From an uncultured Prevotella sp. (GTDB lineage: Bacteria; Bacteroidota; Bacteroidia; Bacteroidales; Bacteroidaceae): a DNA stretch of 64,000 nt. This document shows, piece after piece, positions 9,126-17,439 of the stretch. The notes beneath the pieces were generated by a model. It was not told where the DNA came from, did not search any database, and saw nothing but the letters and a program-made list of their open reading frames with translations. The DNA lies in the NCBI GenBank assembly GCA_938028745.1, contig CALIZL010000037.1, positions 1-64,000 of the forward strand, read 5' to 3'. How positions within the stretch are numbered: the stretch's first letter is position 1; every line of letters begins with the position of its first letter. A program made the translations under genes and the position numbers.

Positions 9126-10040
9126 ATGCACACATACAACACCCCTCCTTGCGTGGCCACCATCGGCTTTTTCGATGGCGTGCATCTAGGCCATCGCTAC
9201 CTGATAAGCCATGTTCGGCAGTTGGCTCAGGGGCAAGGCATGCCCTCGATGGTTGTTACCTTTGGCACACATCCGCGCCAAGTGGTGCAAACATCGTTTG
9301 TTCCTAAGCTGCTTTCAACGCCCGAAGAGAAACAGAAACTGCTGTGCGAAACGGGCATTGACCATACGATGGTGCTGAATTTCGACCAGAACATGGCCAC
9401 ACTTACGGCGCGCGAGTTTATGCAGCGGGTGCTGAAAGAACGGCTCAACGTGGGCCAACTGGTTATCGGCTACGACAATAAGTTTGGCCATAACCGCGAA
9501 GAAGGTTTCGAAGACTATTGCCGATATGGAGAAATGTTGGGCATCCAGGTGGTAGCGGCACCGCAATTTGAACCCGATGGGGTGCACGTCAGCTCGTCGG
9601 CCATACGCACTCATCTGCTCGAAGGGCGTGTAAGGCAGGCCAATGCGCTGTTGGGCTATGCCTATTCGCTAGGTGGAAAGGTGGTGCCAGGTTTTCAAGA
9701 GGGGCGCAAAATGGGCTTTCCCACGGCCAACCTGCTGGTAGAAAACCCTCAGAAACTGCTTCCTCAAAACGGTGTTTACGCCACATGGGTGGAGGTTGAA
9801 GGCCACGAACACCCACTGATGGGCATGACCAATATCGGCAATCGCCCCACTTTCAACGGCAAGGGCGTAACCATCGAAACCAACATCCTCGACTTCTCGG
9901 CCGACATCTACGGCCAAAACATGCGCATCGCATTCGTGGACCGCATTCGTGCCGAAGTGAAATTCGACACGATAGACCAGCTGAAAGCGAAGATGAAAGA
10001 AGATGAAGAGGTGGCAAGAAGGCTCGTTCAAAACGTGTGA
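9126..10040 (+). CDS. ribF: Bifunctional riboflavin kinase / FAD synthetase
   Basis: 304 residues, the usual RibF length. The N-terminal FAD synthetase (nucleotidyltransferase) domain begins with TIGFFDGVHLGHR, including the HxGH-type motif, and continues with SSSAIRTHLLEGRV around residue 157. The C-terminal riboflavin kinase domain starts near residue 180 and contains GRKMGFPTANL with the PTAN motif. The enzyme phosphorylates riboflavin to FMN and adenylates it to FAD in the cytoplasm. It follows the ATPase gene by 4 bp. No FMN riboswitch is visible, as expected for a gene inside an operon. Confidence 0.95.
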   Translation: MHTYNTPPCVATIGFFDGVHLGHRYLISHVRQLAQGQGMPSMVVTFGTHPRQVVQTSFVPKLLSTPEEKQKLLCETGIDHTMVLNFDQNMATLTAREFMQRVLKERLNVGQLVIGYDNKFGHNREEGFEDYCRYGEMLGIQVVAAPQFEPDGVHVSSSAIRTHLLEGRVRQANALLGYAYSLGGKVVPGFQEGRKMGFPTANLLVENPQKLLPQNGVYATWVEVEGHEHPLMGMTNIGNRPTFNGKGVTIETNILDFSADIYGQNMRIAFVDRIRAEVKFDTIDQLKAKMKEDEEVARRLVQNV

Positions 10041-10149
10041 TGGGCTTTACGTCTGCCCCTTGTCAAAAGGAAACAAGGCAAGGATGAGGCTTTTATGCCA
10101 TTTAAACGGCTGGTAGACAAACATTGATAAATTAAAACAAACACAATAT

Positions 10150-10974
10150 ATGGAAAAGAACAACAGGCTTATTCTCAACGTGCTAGGCTACCTTGTGGCA
10201 TTCATCGCCGTGCAGTTTGTGGTTTCGCTCGTGGCACTCTACCTCGGCGACTCGATAAAATACCCACCATCTGCCAGTGGCAAAGCCCTAACGCTGAGCA
10301 GTGGTGCCAAAGCCCTAACGCTGAGCAGTGTAGTGAGCAGTGTCATCCTTATCGCCCTCTTTGTGTGGTGCAAGTGGGCGCCCATATCGCGCTATTACCT
10401 TCAACAAAAGCCGTGGGGCGCGTTAGTTTGGGCCATCCTTGCGGGTTTGGGCGCCATACTTCCCCTGCAATGGCTGTACGAACAGCTGAACATCACCATG
10501 AGCGAAGACGTTAAACATCTTTTCGAAAGCATCATGGGCAGCAGTTGGGGCTATCTTGCATTGGGCATTTTAGCCCCTGTGGCCGAAGAGTTGGTGTTTC
10601 GCGGAGCCATCTTGCGCAGTCTGATGGCCTACTTCAACTATCGTTTGCCTTGGATACCCATCGTTGTTTCGGCCCTGCTTTTCGGTGCCGTGCACGGCAA
10701 TGTGGCCCAGTTTGCCAATGCCTTTGTTATGGGCCTGCTATTGGGGTGGCTCTACTGTCGCACCCACAGCATCGTGCTTGGGGTGGCCTTGCATTGGGTT
10801 AACAACACGGTGGCCTACACTATGTACAAGTTGATGCCAGAAATGAACGACGGACAGCTTATCGACTTGTTTCACGGCGACAACAAACTGATGTACATGG
10901 GCTTGTTCTGCTCGCTCCTTGTGCTGCTACCTTCGCTGTTCCAGCTTAACAAACGGATGACTGCGGGTGGCTAA
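10150..10974 (+). CDS. CPBP-family intramembrane metalloprotease
   Basis: 274 residues with roughly seven to eight hydrophobic helices. The CPBP/Rce1-like signature is complete: EELVFRGAILR (EExxxR) in the centre, FGAVHGN with its histidine, and ALHWVNN near the C-terminus. Such proteases cut or process proteins inside the inner membrane; substrates here are unknown. An odd feature is a duplicated segment in the N-terminal part, where KALTLSSG is repeated (DNA about 10276-10330, unit of ~27 bp), lengthening the first periplasmic loop. The 109-bp gap from ribF contains a weak hairpin (10058-10078), so it may have its own promoter. Confidence 0.88.
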   Translation: MEKNNRLILNVLGYLVAFIAVQFVVSLVALYLGDSIKYPPSASGKALTLSSGAKALTLSSVVSSVILIALFVWCKWAPISRYYLQQKPWGALVWAILAGLGAILPLQWLYEQLNITMSEDVKHLFESIMGSSWGYLALGILAPVAEELVFRGAILRSLMAYFNYRLPWIPIVVSALLFGAVHGNVAQFANAFVMGLLLGWLYCRTHSIVLGVALHWVNNTVAYTMYKLMPEMNDGQLIDLFHGDNKLMYMGLFCSLLVLLPSLFQLNKRMTAGG

Positions 10975-11222
10975 ACGCCATCGGACAGGCCTAAAACCGA
11001 GGGGCATACTCCGCTTGTCGTGTCGCTTAAACAATGCCCCACCGCATGTTTAGTCACCGCCCAAGCCGCCAATGGCCCTTTACAAACCTCGCCTTTCGCC
11101 AAGTGCAGTCCTCAGCTATGCGCTTGGCGAAAGCAGAAAAAGCTTCTCCCCAAAGCGGTCAACCTTAAAAGTCCACCCCGCCTTTAATGCTAAATAGCTA
11201 ACAACTTAAATACCATATCATC

Positions 11223-12482
11223 ATGAAAACAACCTTATTTACATGCCTACTGGCACTATGTGTGGCCTGTGCAGCACCTCGTCGCGAGCGTTTGAAAGAC
11301 GTTGCGGAGAAAACGGAAGTGAGTTTCTTTCTAGATGAGAGCCAAAGAAAACTGGTAGATGGTAGCAATGAATTTGGTATTCGTCTCTTCCAGGTCATGG
11401 CGCAGGCGCATCCTGATAGCAGCATGGTGTTTTCGCCTATGGGCGTTGTTTATAGTTTGAACATGCTAAACAACGGAACCGATGGCGAAACACTAGCAGA
11501 AATTTGTAAGGCCTTGGGCTATGGGGAAGGCGATTTGCAGCGCGTGAATGAGCTTAACCGAACCTTTCTCATCGCTCAACGCAAGCAACAACATACAGAC
11601 ACCGAGCAAGAGTTGAGCTATATGCACACGGTGAACCTCCTTGCAACTATTGACGATGACTCGATAAAAGACGCTTTTAAAGATACTTTGGCACATAGTT
11701 ATTTCGCAAAAGACATCTCCGAGACTTCCATCACGGCTCTGCAACAATGCGCCAACCAATGGATAAACGAACAAACAGAAGGGGTTGTAAAGCAGATACC
11801 CTTGCATTTGTCGGCCGATGCACCAGCCTGCCTTGTCAATACCATTGTTTTCCGTGCCCGATGGACAAAGAGTTTCGATGCCAAGCATACCCGTAAAGTT
11901 CCGTTTTATTGTGAAGATGGGCGTGTAGATAGTGTATGGATGATGTCTCAATACGCCAATCAAGAAACTTTTAGAGGAATGCACGGCACGTCTTTTAGTG
12001 CATTATGTTTACCATATAGTGGGCAATTCCGCATCACGCTGTTGCTCCCGTCCAAGGGAAACACTCTTGCCAGTCTGATAAAATGTCTTAATGTTCGAAC
12101 ATTGCATCAGATTAACCGCGATATGGAAAGTTTCGGCGAGTTTCATATACGCATTCCGCGCATCTATCTTAAATACTCAGTCTCCCTTAAACCCTTGCTA
12201 ACACAAGTAGGAATCAAGCAGGCGTTCTCGCATAAAGCCAATTTAAGCAAGATGAGTGGCAAACCATTGATGTTGGATGATGTGTTGCAACAAACAGAAT
12301 TAAAGGTGGACGAGAAAGAAACAACTGCTGTGTCGACCACAACAACGCGGTTTCTTGTAAAAGGCGAGGACGAAATTGCTACCCAGTTTCACTTCACTGC
12401 CGACCGTCCTTTCCTTTATTACATCTCCGATGCCTTTGGCAATGTCTGTTTCATCGGGCAATATTGTGGTCCCAAGCGGTGA
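11223..12482 (+). CDS. Serpin family protease inhibitor 1 (lipoprotein)
   Basis: 419 residues. The signal peptide ends in a lipobox-like LCVACAAP, so the protein is probably lipid-anchored in the cell envelope. The serpin core is recognisable from FGIRLFQVM through the breach and shutter segments to the C-terminal signature ADRPFLYYISDAFGNVCFIG. The reactive-centre hinge is DEKETTAVSTTT with P17 at Glu364; counting along the loop puts Lys380 at P1, suggesting inhibition of a trypsin-like protease. P15 is Glu rather than the usual Gly. Bacterial serpins trap target serine or cysteine proteases, possibly host or competitor enzymes. A paralogue follows 75 bp downstream. Confidence 0.9.
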   Translation: MKTTLFTCLLALCVACAAPRRERLKDVAEKTEVSFFLDESQRKLVDGSNEFGIRLFQVMAQAHPDSSMVFSPMGVVYSLNMLNNGTDGETLAEICKALGYGEGDLQRVNELNRTFLIAQRKQQHTDTEQELSYMHTVNLLATIDDDSIKDAFKDTLAHSYFAKDISETSITALQQCANQWINEQTEGVVKQIPLHLSADAPACLVNTIVFRARWTKSFDAKHTRKVPFYCEDGRVDSVWMMSQYANQETFRGMHGTSFSALCLPYSGQFRITLLLPSKGNTLASLIKCLNVRTLHQINRDMESFGEFHIRIPRIYLKYSVSLKPLLTQVGIKQAFSHKANLSKMSGKPLMLDDVLQQTELKVDEKETTAVSTTTTRFLVKGEDEIATQFHFTADRPFLYYISDAFGNVCFIGQYCGPKR

Positions 12483-12557
12483 GATAAACGGTGGCAAGCG
12501 ACTCTTCGCTACTTTCATTACAACTAAACCAATTAACAATTTAAATATCAAACCATC

Positions 12558-13817
12558 ATGAAAACAACCTTATTTACATGTCTACTGGCACTATGCGTGG
12601 CCTGTGCAGCACCTCGTCGCGAACGTTTGAAAGACGTTGCGGAAGTAACCGACGTGGATTTTAAATTGGATGATACAGAGAAACAGCTGGTTACAGGTAG
12701 CAACCAGTTTGGTATTCGCCTATTCCAAGCAATGGTGCAGGCGCATCCTGATAGCAGTATGGTGTTTTCGCCTATGGGCGTTGTTTATAGTTTGAACATG
12801 CTAAGCAACGGAACTGATGGCGAAACACTAGCAGAAATTTGTAAAGCCTTGGGCTATGTGGAAGGCGATTTGCAGCGCGTGAATGAGCTTTACCGAACCT
12901 TTCTTGTTGCACAGCGCAAAAAATATCGTATAAAGGGGCAACAAACCGACGATTATATGCATACGGCTAACTTACTTGCTACCATTGGGGAGGATGTTGT
13001 TAAGGGGTCATTCAAAGAAGTCTTGGCAAGCAATTATTTCGCCGATGTCATCTCGGCGACTTCTGTAAATCAACTTCAACAGCAGGCTGACCAATGGATA
13101 AGCGAACAAACAGAAGGAAAGGTAAAGCAATTGCCCTTGAAACTATCGGCCGATGCGCAGGCCTGCCTTGCCAACACGATTGTCTTTCAGGGCGGATGGG
13201 CACAATGTTTCGATGAAGAATCTACACGTAAAGCCCCCTTTTATTGCGAAGATGGGAGCATAGACAGTGTGTGGATGATGTCAAGGCATCTTAATGACGA
13301 TACGTTTAAAGGAAGGTACGACGAGCATTTCATAGCCTTACGCATGCCTTACAGAGGACAATTCAACATAACGATGTTGCTCCCCGTTGAGGGACAACCC
13401 TTAATAAACTTGGTTAAGCAGCTAGATGCACGCATGTTACAGGAGATAAACAATAGATTGGTGACGTTCGACGAAGTTCATGTATGTATTCCACGCATGC
13501 GCTTAAACACTTCTGTTGCCCTTAAACCCTTACTTGCGAAGGTTGGTATCAAACAAACGTTCTCTCAAACAGCCCACTTGAGCAAAATGAGTTCAGGGGA
13601 TTTGCGGGTTAACGACATCGTACAACAAACCCAATTTAGCTTAGACGAGCGAGGGACGACGGCCATATCGTCTACTGCCTCTGAGTTAAGCGCGCTAAGT
13701 GATATATTACAACCGCGCGAGCTTCACTTCACCGCCAATCGTCCTTTCCTTTATTACATCTCCGATGGCTTTGGCAATGTCTGTTTCATCGGGCAATTTT
13801 GTGGCCCTAAGCGGTGA
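12558..13817 (+). CDS. Serpin family protease inhibitor 2 (lipoprotein)
   Basis: 419 residues, tandem paralogue of the preceding gene. The signal peptide and first ~30 codons are nearly identical in DNA, and a long identical run follows around DSSMVFSPMGVVYSLNML; the middle and the reactive loop diverge. The hinge is DERGTTAISSTAS with the canonical Gly at P15 and P17 at Glu364. The loop is then SELSALSDILQ, placing Leu380 near P1, which suggests a chymotrypsin- or elastase-like target instead of a trypsin-like one. The C-terminal serpin signature ANRPFLYYISDGFGNVCFIG is intact. The pair likely arose by tandem duplication followed by specialisation of the loop. Confidence 0.9.
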   Translation: MKTTLFTCLLALCVACAAPRRERLKDVAEVTDVDFKLDDTEKQLVTGSNQFGIRLFQAMVQAHPDSSMVFSPMGVVYSLNMLSNGTDGETLAEICKALGYVEGDLQRVNELYRTFLVAQRKKYRIKGQQTDDYMHTANLLATIGEDVVKGSFKEVLASNYFADVISATSVNQLQQQADQWISEQTEGKVKQLPLKLSADAQACLANTIVFQGGWAQCFDEESTRKAPFYCEDGSIDSVWMMSRHLNDDTFKGRYDEHFIALRMPYRGQFNITMLLPVEGQPLINLVKQLDARMLQEINNRLVTFDEVHVCIPRMRLNTSVALKPLLAKVGIKQTFSQTAHLSKMSSGDLRVNDIVQQTQFSLDERGTTAISSTASELSALSDILQPRELHFTANRPFLYYISDGFGNVCFIGQFCGPKR

Positions 13818-13971
13818 GGTAAGATGTGGCACGCAGAGGGGTTAGGCCACGAGAAGATGGGTGTGTTTGTAGGTAGGGCAAGGGAAAGTATAAGCTTGAT
13901 GTCGCCCTCCTTTGTGCAATGTGCATTTAAAAGTTTGGCTGCAACTCCCTATACACCTTATTATATATATA

Positions 13972-14022
13972 GGCGCATGGTTGCATAAGACCTTTAAAAT
14001 AGGTTTTATGGAACCATGCGCC
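13972..14022. terminator. Long inverted repeat between convergent genes
   Basis: Arms of 22 bp (13972-13993 and 14001-14022), beginning GGCGCATGGTT and ending AACCATGCGCC, match at 20 positions around a 7-bp loop TTAAAAT. It sits between the ends of serpin 2 and the TAC operon, so a two-way terminator is plausible, although no U tract follows on either side. Confidence 0.6.
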
Positions 14023-14077
14023 AACTGCTGTATGTGTGTAAGATGTGTCCGAATGTTGCTATGTTGTCGGGGCAGGC

Positions 14078-14503
14078 CTACTTGCTTTTTGTGATGTTCT
14101 TTCTGATAAGGGACATAGGTACAAGTGGCAAAATGACGTTTTGTAAGTCTGTGCCGTGCAAGTTCTTTACCAGCATGCCCCTAGCGGCTCCTATCGCAAC
14201 GCTCACAAACGTGTCGATGAGTGCCGGTTGGCTCACCTTTATCTCGTTTTCGTTGGCTTCTTGCACAAAGTCGTTAAAGGGTGTGACATTAAATGTGGCT
14301 CTTACGCCTTGGCAAACCAGCTCTTCATTGGCCATGATATACGCGTTTAAGTCAACCACAATCTCTTCTCGTTCGGGATAAATCTTGATGTCGTGCCCCA
14401 TTTCGATGGAGACACGCTCTTTTTCTATCGACGAATAGTCGAAGTTGTAGTTAAATCTGTATTGGCTTTCCACCATATTTAAGATGCTATATTGCAGTTC
14501 CAT
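14078..14503 (-). CDS. SecB-like chaperone of a toxin-antitoxin-chaperone (TAC) operon
   Basis: 141 residues. A beta-rich N-terminal half is followed by a conserved-looking helical C-terminus, QPALIDTFVSVAIGAARGML then LHGTDLQNVILPLVPMS, which resembles the SecB family (ARG motif, then LP in the last helix region). In TAC systems a SecB-like chaperone binds the antitoxin's C-terminal tail and protects it from degradation. The gene is third in a tight operon behind an HTH antitoxin (2-bp gap) and a probable toxin, the standard TAC arrangement. The family call rests on weak sequence resemblance plus this context. Confidence 0.65.
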   Translation of the reverse strand: MELQYSILNMVESQYRFNYNFDYSSIEKERVSIEMGHDIKIYPEREEIVVDLNAYIMANEELVCQGVRATFNVTPFNDFVQEANENEIKVSQPALIDTFVSVAIGAARGMLVKNLHGTDLQNVILPLVPMSLIRKNITKSK

Positions 14504-14505
14504 CG

Positions 14506-14931
14506 TTAGCCCACTTTCAGTTTCATATTCGTTACAACTTGCATTTCGCCCATTAAGGCTACTCGTTCGGCAGACGTGCGCACCATTGTTGGCGAAGAAA
14601 GTGTACTAGTCTTTACTGCGTTTCTCGGCACTTGGCAAACGTTCATGCTTTGCGTGTTGAGAAGAGAAAGTCCCAGTGCTTGTTCTATCTCTGTGAGTGT
14701 GTCTACCGTAAAGTTGCGTTCGTCCGATAACCAATCTGATATTTCAGATTCTGTTTTACCCATCATCTCTGCAAACGCCTTTTGCGTAATACCCTTACTG
14801 CGCAAGGCTGCGCACAGCTTTGCGGCTAAGAGCATTTTGTTTCTGGTCTTCGAGAGGTCTTTCCCCTTGTTTTGAGAAAGCAGCTCGGCGAGTTTCCCTC
14901 GCGCTTTTATTAGTCTAGTCATATTGCTCAA
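14506..14931 (-). CDS. HTH (XRE-family) antitoxin of the TAC operon
   Basis: 141 residues. The XRE/Cro-type helix-turn-helix spans about residues 34-92, with KGITQKAFAEMMGKTESEIS then DWLSDERNFTVDTLTEIEQA. The remaining ~50 residues form an exposed, low-complexity tail ending in EMQVVTNMKLKVG; in TAC systems such a tail (chaperone addiction region) makes antitoxin stability depend on the SecB-like chaperone. Its start overlaps the upstream toxin gene by 17 bp, so the two are translationally coupled. It probably represses the operon promoter at 15404-15436. Confidence 0.85.
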   Translation of the reverse strand: MSNMTRLIKARGKLAELLSQNKGKDLSKTRNKMLLAAKLCAALRSKGITQKAFAEMMGKTESEISDWLSDERNFTVDTLTEIEQALGLSLLNTQSMNVCQVPRNAVKTSTLSSPTMVRTSAERVALMGEMQVVTNMKLKVG

Positions 14932-15385
14932 AGTCTTCGGTGTCTAATGTCCCATCGTCGTTAACTCTGATAGTTCGTTCGCGGATGGCTTTGCTTATCT
15001 CGGAAGCGATGCGTTTCATCTGTTCTGCTCGTGCGTTTAGGTGTGGGTCGTCTTGGTAAACCCTTACATCTTTATATCCGCCAGCCCCAAACAGCACAAC
15101 CATATTGTTGAAATACATCCCATATAGTCGCAGTTTACCTGCCGCAAGAGCCACAACTCCGTCTGCCAATACGCCTTCTCCCTCCTTAAAGAAGTCTTTT
15201 TTACAACCCGTTTGGTTGGCCATAACCATCATTTTGTCTAAAATCTTGGTTAGATCCTCTTCGTACATCTTGTTTTCTTCAAAGAATTGTTCCAGCAGGG
15301 TGTAGGTTTCGCCTTCAATTCGTACAGTGTAGATATGCGTTTCACTTCCCGACAAGTCTTCAATCTCTGTTATTTCAAAACGCAT
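14915..15385 (-). CDS. Putative HigB/RelE-like toxin of the TAC operon
   Basis: 156 residues and first gene of the operon, as in HigB-HigA-SecB modules. The centre carries GKLRLYGMYFNNMVVLFGAG then GYKDVRVYQDDPHLNARAEQ, compatible with the beta-sheet core of RelE/HigB (Gp49-like) mRNA interferases, which have an Arg-Leu-Tyr strand and a strand ending in GxxK. The N-terminal 70 residues are an acidic extension. The family assignment is tentative; operon position and coupling to an XRE antitoxin support a toxin role. Expression should be driven by the consensus promoter 19-51 bp upstream. Confidence 0.65.
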   Translation of the reverse strand: MRFEITEIEDLSGSETHIYTVRIEGETYTLLEQFFEENKMYEEDLTKILDKMMVMANQTGCKKDFFKEGEGVLADGVVALAAGKLRLYGMYFNNMVVLFGAGGYKDVRVYQDDPHLNARAEQMKRIASEISKAIRERTIRVNDDGTLDTEDFEQYD

Positions 15386-15403
15386 ATATTATTAATGTCT
15401 GTT

Positions 15404-15436
15404 GCAAAAATACGAATAAGTTCAGATAAACCCAAA
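15404..15436 (-). promoter_or_regulatory. Promoter of the TAC operon
   Basis: On the minus strand TTTG (complement of 15433-15436), 20 bp, TATTTTTGC (complement of 15404-15412): an exact Bacteroidota consensus, ending 19 bp before the toxin start codon. Confidence 0.75.
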
Positions 15437-15469
15437 TTTTAGAGGGCATTGTTTAGGTTTAAGGAGAAA

Positions 15470-15980
15470 AGATGGCTGCGACTTTTAAAGTGGATAGGGT
15501 GAAAGACTGAAGGGGTGAGAAGATGGTTGCGCCTACAAACTTGTTTGCTTGTTCCCTTAATAACTTAAAAACCACTCGTTAACTTGTCAACTCGTCCACT
15601 CATTGATCATTCGCATACATTCTCCTCATACGTCCCAATAAACATTGTCCCGTATGTTGCTCACGCAATATACGGGACGTTTCTTGTAGTGAAAAAGATT
15701 TTTATGAATGGGCAATTAACCATTTTTGCAGCCATTCCTCAGCTTGTCTTAGGATAGAAGAAGTGAGAAAACGGCGCGCGGTGTAACGCCAAATATGAAG
15801 TTTATAATTCTAATTACAAAAATACACATTATAACTGAAAGTACCAAATTTTAGTTGGACTTTTTTAAATAAGCTGAAAACTTCTTTACAAATGTGGCAT
15901 ATTACCTGGCCTAAAAACTCGCCTTGTTGTTACATTGGCTTACCTTTATGTTAGGGTTATTGGCCTGTTTTGCAGGTTAT
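15470..15980. other. Non-coding stretch with short repeats and one hairpin
   Basis: Holds a small octamer-type tract (about 15470-15530), a few heptamer units (AACTTGTCAACTCG, about 15580-15600) and a 9-bp hairpin GTCCCGTAT/ATACGGGAC (15647-15655 with 15670-15678) followed by GTTTCTTG, which may be a terminator. I see no gene. Confidence 0.6.
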
Positions 15981-15992
15981 GTGCAAATAAAT

Positions 15993-16020
15993 GGTCCGAC
16001 GACATCGCTGTCGCCGGACC
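15993..16020 (-). terminator. Strong hairpin downstream of hsp20
   Basis: GGTCCG-CGACA pairs with TGTCG-CGGACC around a TCGC loop (28 bp in total), about 185 bp beyond the hsp20 stop. Followed on the minus strand by ATTTATTTGC, a weak U-rich tail. Confidence 0.5.
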
Positions 16021-16203
16021 TACGGAAAACTAAATCTACCAAATAAAAACTAAATATCAATCAAACTAAAATTACGAGTTTTCTGTTTCTTGTCGACGAG
16101 TTAACGAATCTGCACGTTAACATGTCGAAGAGTTAGCCATACACCGCGCTCTCTACGTATTAGCCATTGGCTAAGCGAAAACGTTTTGTGCTGTGGCGCA
16201 AGC

Positions 16204-16629
16204 TTAGTCTACTTGTATCGAACGGAACAGCTTTTGTTCCTCCTTCTGCACTTTAGGCAGGTCTACCGTTAGCACACCATCGTTTACACGAGCGGCGATA
16301 GCCTCGCGGTTTACGTCTTCGGGCAAGAGCAAGGTCTGCTCGTACTTCGAGTAACTGAACTCGCGGCGCAGGTAATGCGTCTTTTCGTTTTGGTCGGTCG
16401 ACTCGCTTTTCTGCTCCATCTTGATGGAGAGGTTGCCGTCTTCGTTCACGTTTACGCTGAAATCTTCCTTCTTCAAACCAGGAGCGGCAAGCTCAACGGT
16501 ATATTGTTTGTCGTTCTCCAATACGTTGATGGCGGGAGCCGTGGCGTTAGCGCGTGGCATAAGGTTGCTGTTCAAAAAGTCGTCGAACACTTCGGGCAAC
16601 CAAGAATTCCTTTTCATTACTGGTAACAT
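16204..16629 (-). CDS. Small heat-shock protein, Hsp20/alpha-crystallin family
   Basis: About 141 residues. The alpha-crystallin domain spans residues 33-135, with YTVELAAPGLKKEDFSVNV and the closing motif RVNDGVLTVDLPKV (the conserved GVL of this family). The N-terminus KRNSWLPEVFDDFLNSNL is the usual Bacteroidota Hsp20 start. Such chaperones hold unfolding proteins in the cytoplasm. Of two nearby ATGs, 16629 is preferred to 16635 because an AGGAG Shine-Dalgarno sequence, rare in this window, lies at a suitable 8 nt before it. Two matching palindromes at 16744-16777 suggest a dedicated repressor. Confidence 0.93.
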   Translation of the reverse strand: MLPVMKRNSWLPEVFDDFLNSNLMPRANATAPAINVLENDKQYTVELAAPGLKKEDFSVNVNEDGNLSIKMEQKSESTDQNEKTHYLRREFSYSKYEQTLLLPEDVNREAIAARVNDGVLTVDLPKVQKEEQKLFRSIQVD

Positions 16630-16743
16630 AATCATATCTCCTATATTTATAAGTTGTTTCTGTTTATTGTTTATCTCTTTGCTTTGGCTTTCGCCTTGGC
16701 TTACACCCGATTATACACAAGTTCTGTACCAATGGGAAAGGTG

Positions 16744-16777
16744 TGCCAAAACGGCATAATGGTATGCCAAATTGGCA
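16744..16777 (-). promoter_or_regulatory. Tandem palindromic operator upstream of hsp20
   Basis: Two 13-bp palindromes, TGCCAAAACGGCA (16744-16756) and TGCCAAATTGGCA (16765-16777), have centres exactly 21 bp apart, i.e. two helical turns. They lie 115-150 bp before the hsp20 start, with no other gene in reach. This spacing is typical of paired dimer-binding sites; the regulator is unknown. Confidence 0.55.
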
Positions 16778-16949
16778 ATAAGCTTGGTTTGGAACTGCTT
16801 CCAAGAGATAAGGAGTGAAGGAACTAAACCCTCTGCCTTTAAGTGAATGACCGAGAGTATTGCTTACTCATCAACGCATCGCCATAAGCTTACCAACTCA
16901 CCAGCTCATAAACTTACCACCTCATAAACTGATAAACTTACCCACTTAC

Positions 16950-16982
16950 TTGCCTTTAAATCGAAAAATATCCTTATCTTTG
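16950..16982 (+). promoter_or_regulatory. Promoter of the YbjQ-like gene
   Basis: TTG (16950-16952), 22 bp, then TATCTTTG (16975-16982), a perfect -7 box. A short heptamer-type tract (about 16866-16945) precedes it. The leader to the start codon is about 130 nt. Confidence 0.6.
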
Positions 16983-17116
16983 TGCACGATAATTAAAAAC
17001 AAGGTTTTGTATATAACCATTGTCGTGAGACAACGAGCAGGCAAACCAAATACATGAAATCACGCCCAAGCAATCAGAAAGTTTCTAAACGAACACATTA
17101 TTATATATAAAGACGT

Positions 17117-17434
17117 ATGTTAATAAGCACAACCCCCACTATCGAAGGACGCCCCATACAAGCGTATAAGGGCGTAGTGACAGGCGAAACCATTATCGGT
17201 GCCAACCTTTTTAAAGACTTCATGGCTGGCATCCGCGACATTATCGGCGGACGCAGCAGCTCGTACGAGAGAGTTTTGCGCGAGGCCAAAGACACTTCGC
17301 TAGCCGAAATGCAACGGCGCGCCCAAGAAATGGGAGCCAACGCCATTGTTGGCGTAGACATAGATTACGAAACCGTTGGTCAAAACGGCTCCATGCTCAT
17401 GGTGGCCGTTAGCGGAACGGCTGTGGTTATCTAG
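17117..17434 (+). CDS. YbjQ/UPF0145 family protein
   Basis: 105 residues, the normal length for this family of putative heavy-metal-binding domains, which assemble as pentamers. Recognisable blocks are the N-terminal TPTIEGRPIQAYKGVVTGET, then YERVLREAKDTSLAEMQRRA, and AQEMGANAIVGVDIDYETVG before a hydrophobic final strand. No signal peptide, so it is cytoplasmic. Its biochemical role is not established. It stands alone behind a consensus promoter. Confidence 0.9.
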   Translation: MLISTTPTIEGRPIQAYKGVVTGETIIGANLFKDFMAGIRDIIGGRSSSYERVLREAKDTSLAEMQRRAQEMGANAIVGVDIDYETVGQNGSMLMVAVSGTAVVI

Positions 17435-17439
17435 ATTGT

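Noticed and set aside
16741..16777. Sigma-54 promoter upstream of hsp20
   Set aside because: TGGCA occurs, but no TTGC follows at the required distance; the paired palindromes explain the sequence better.
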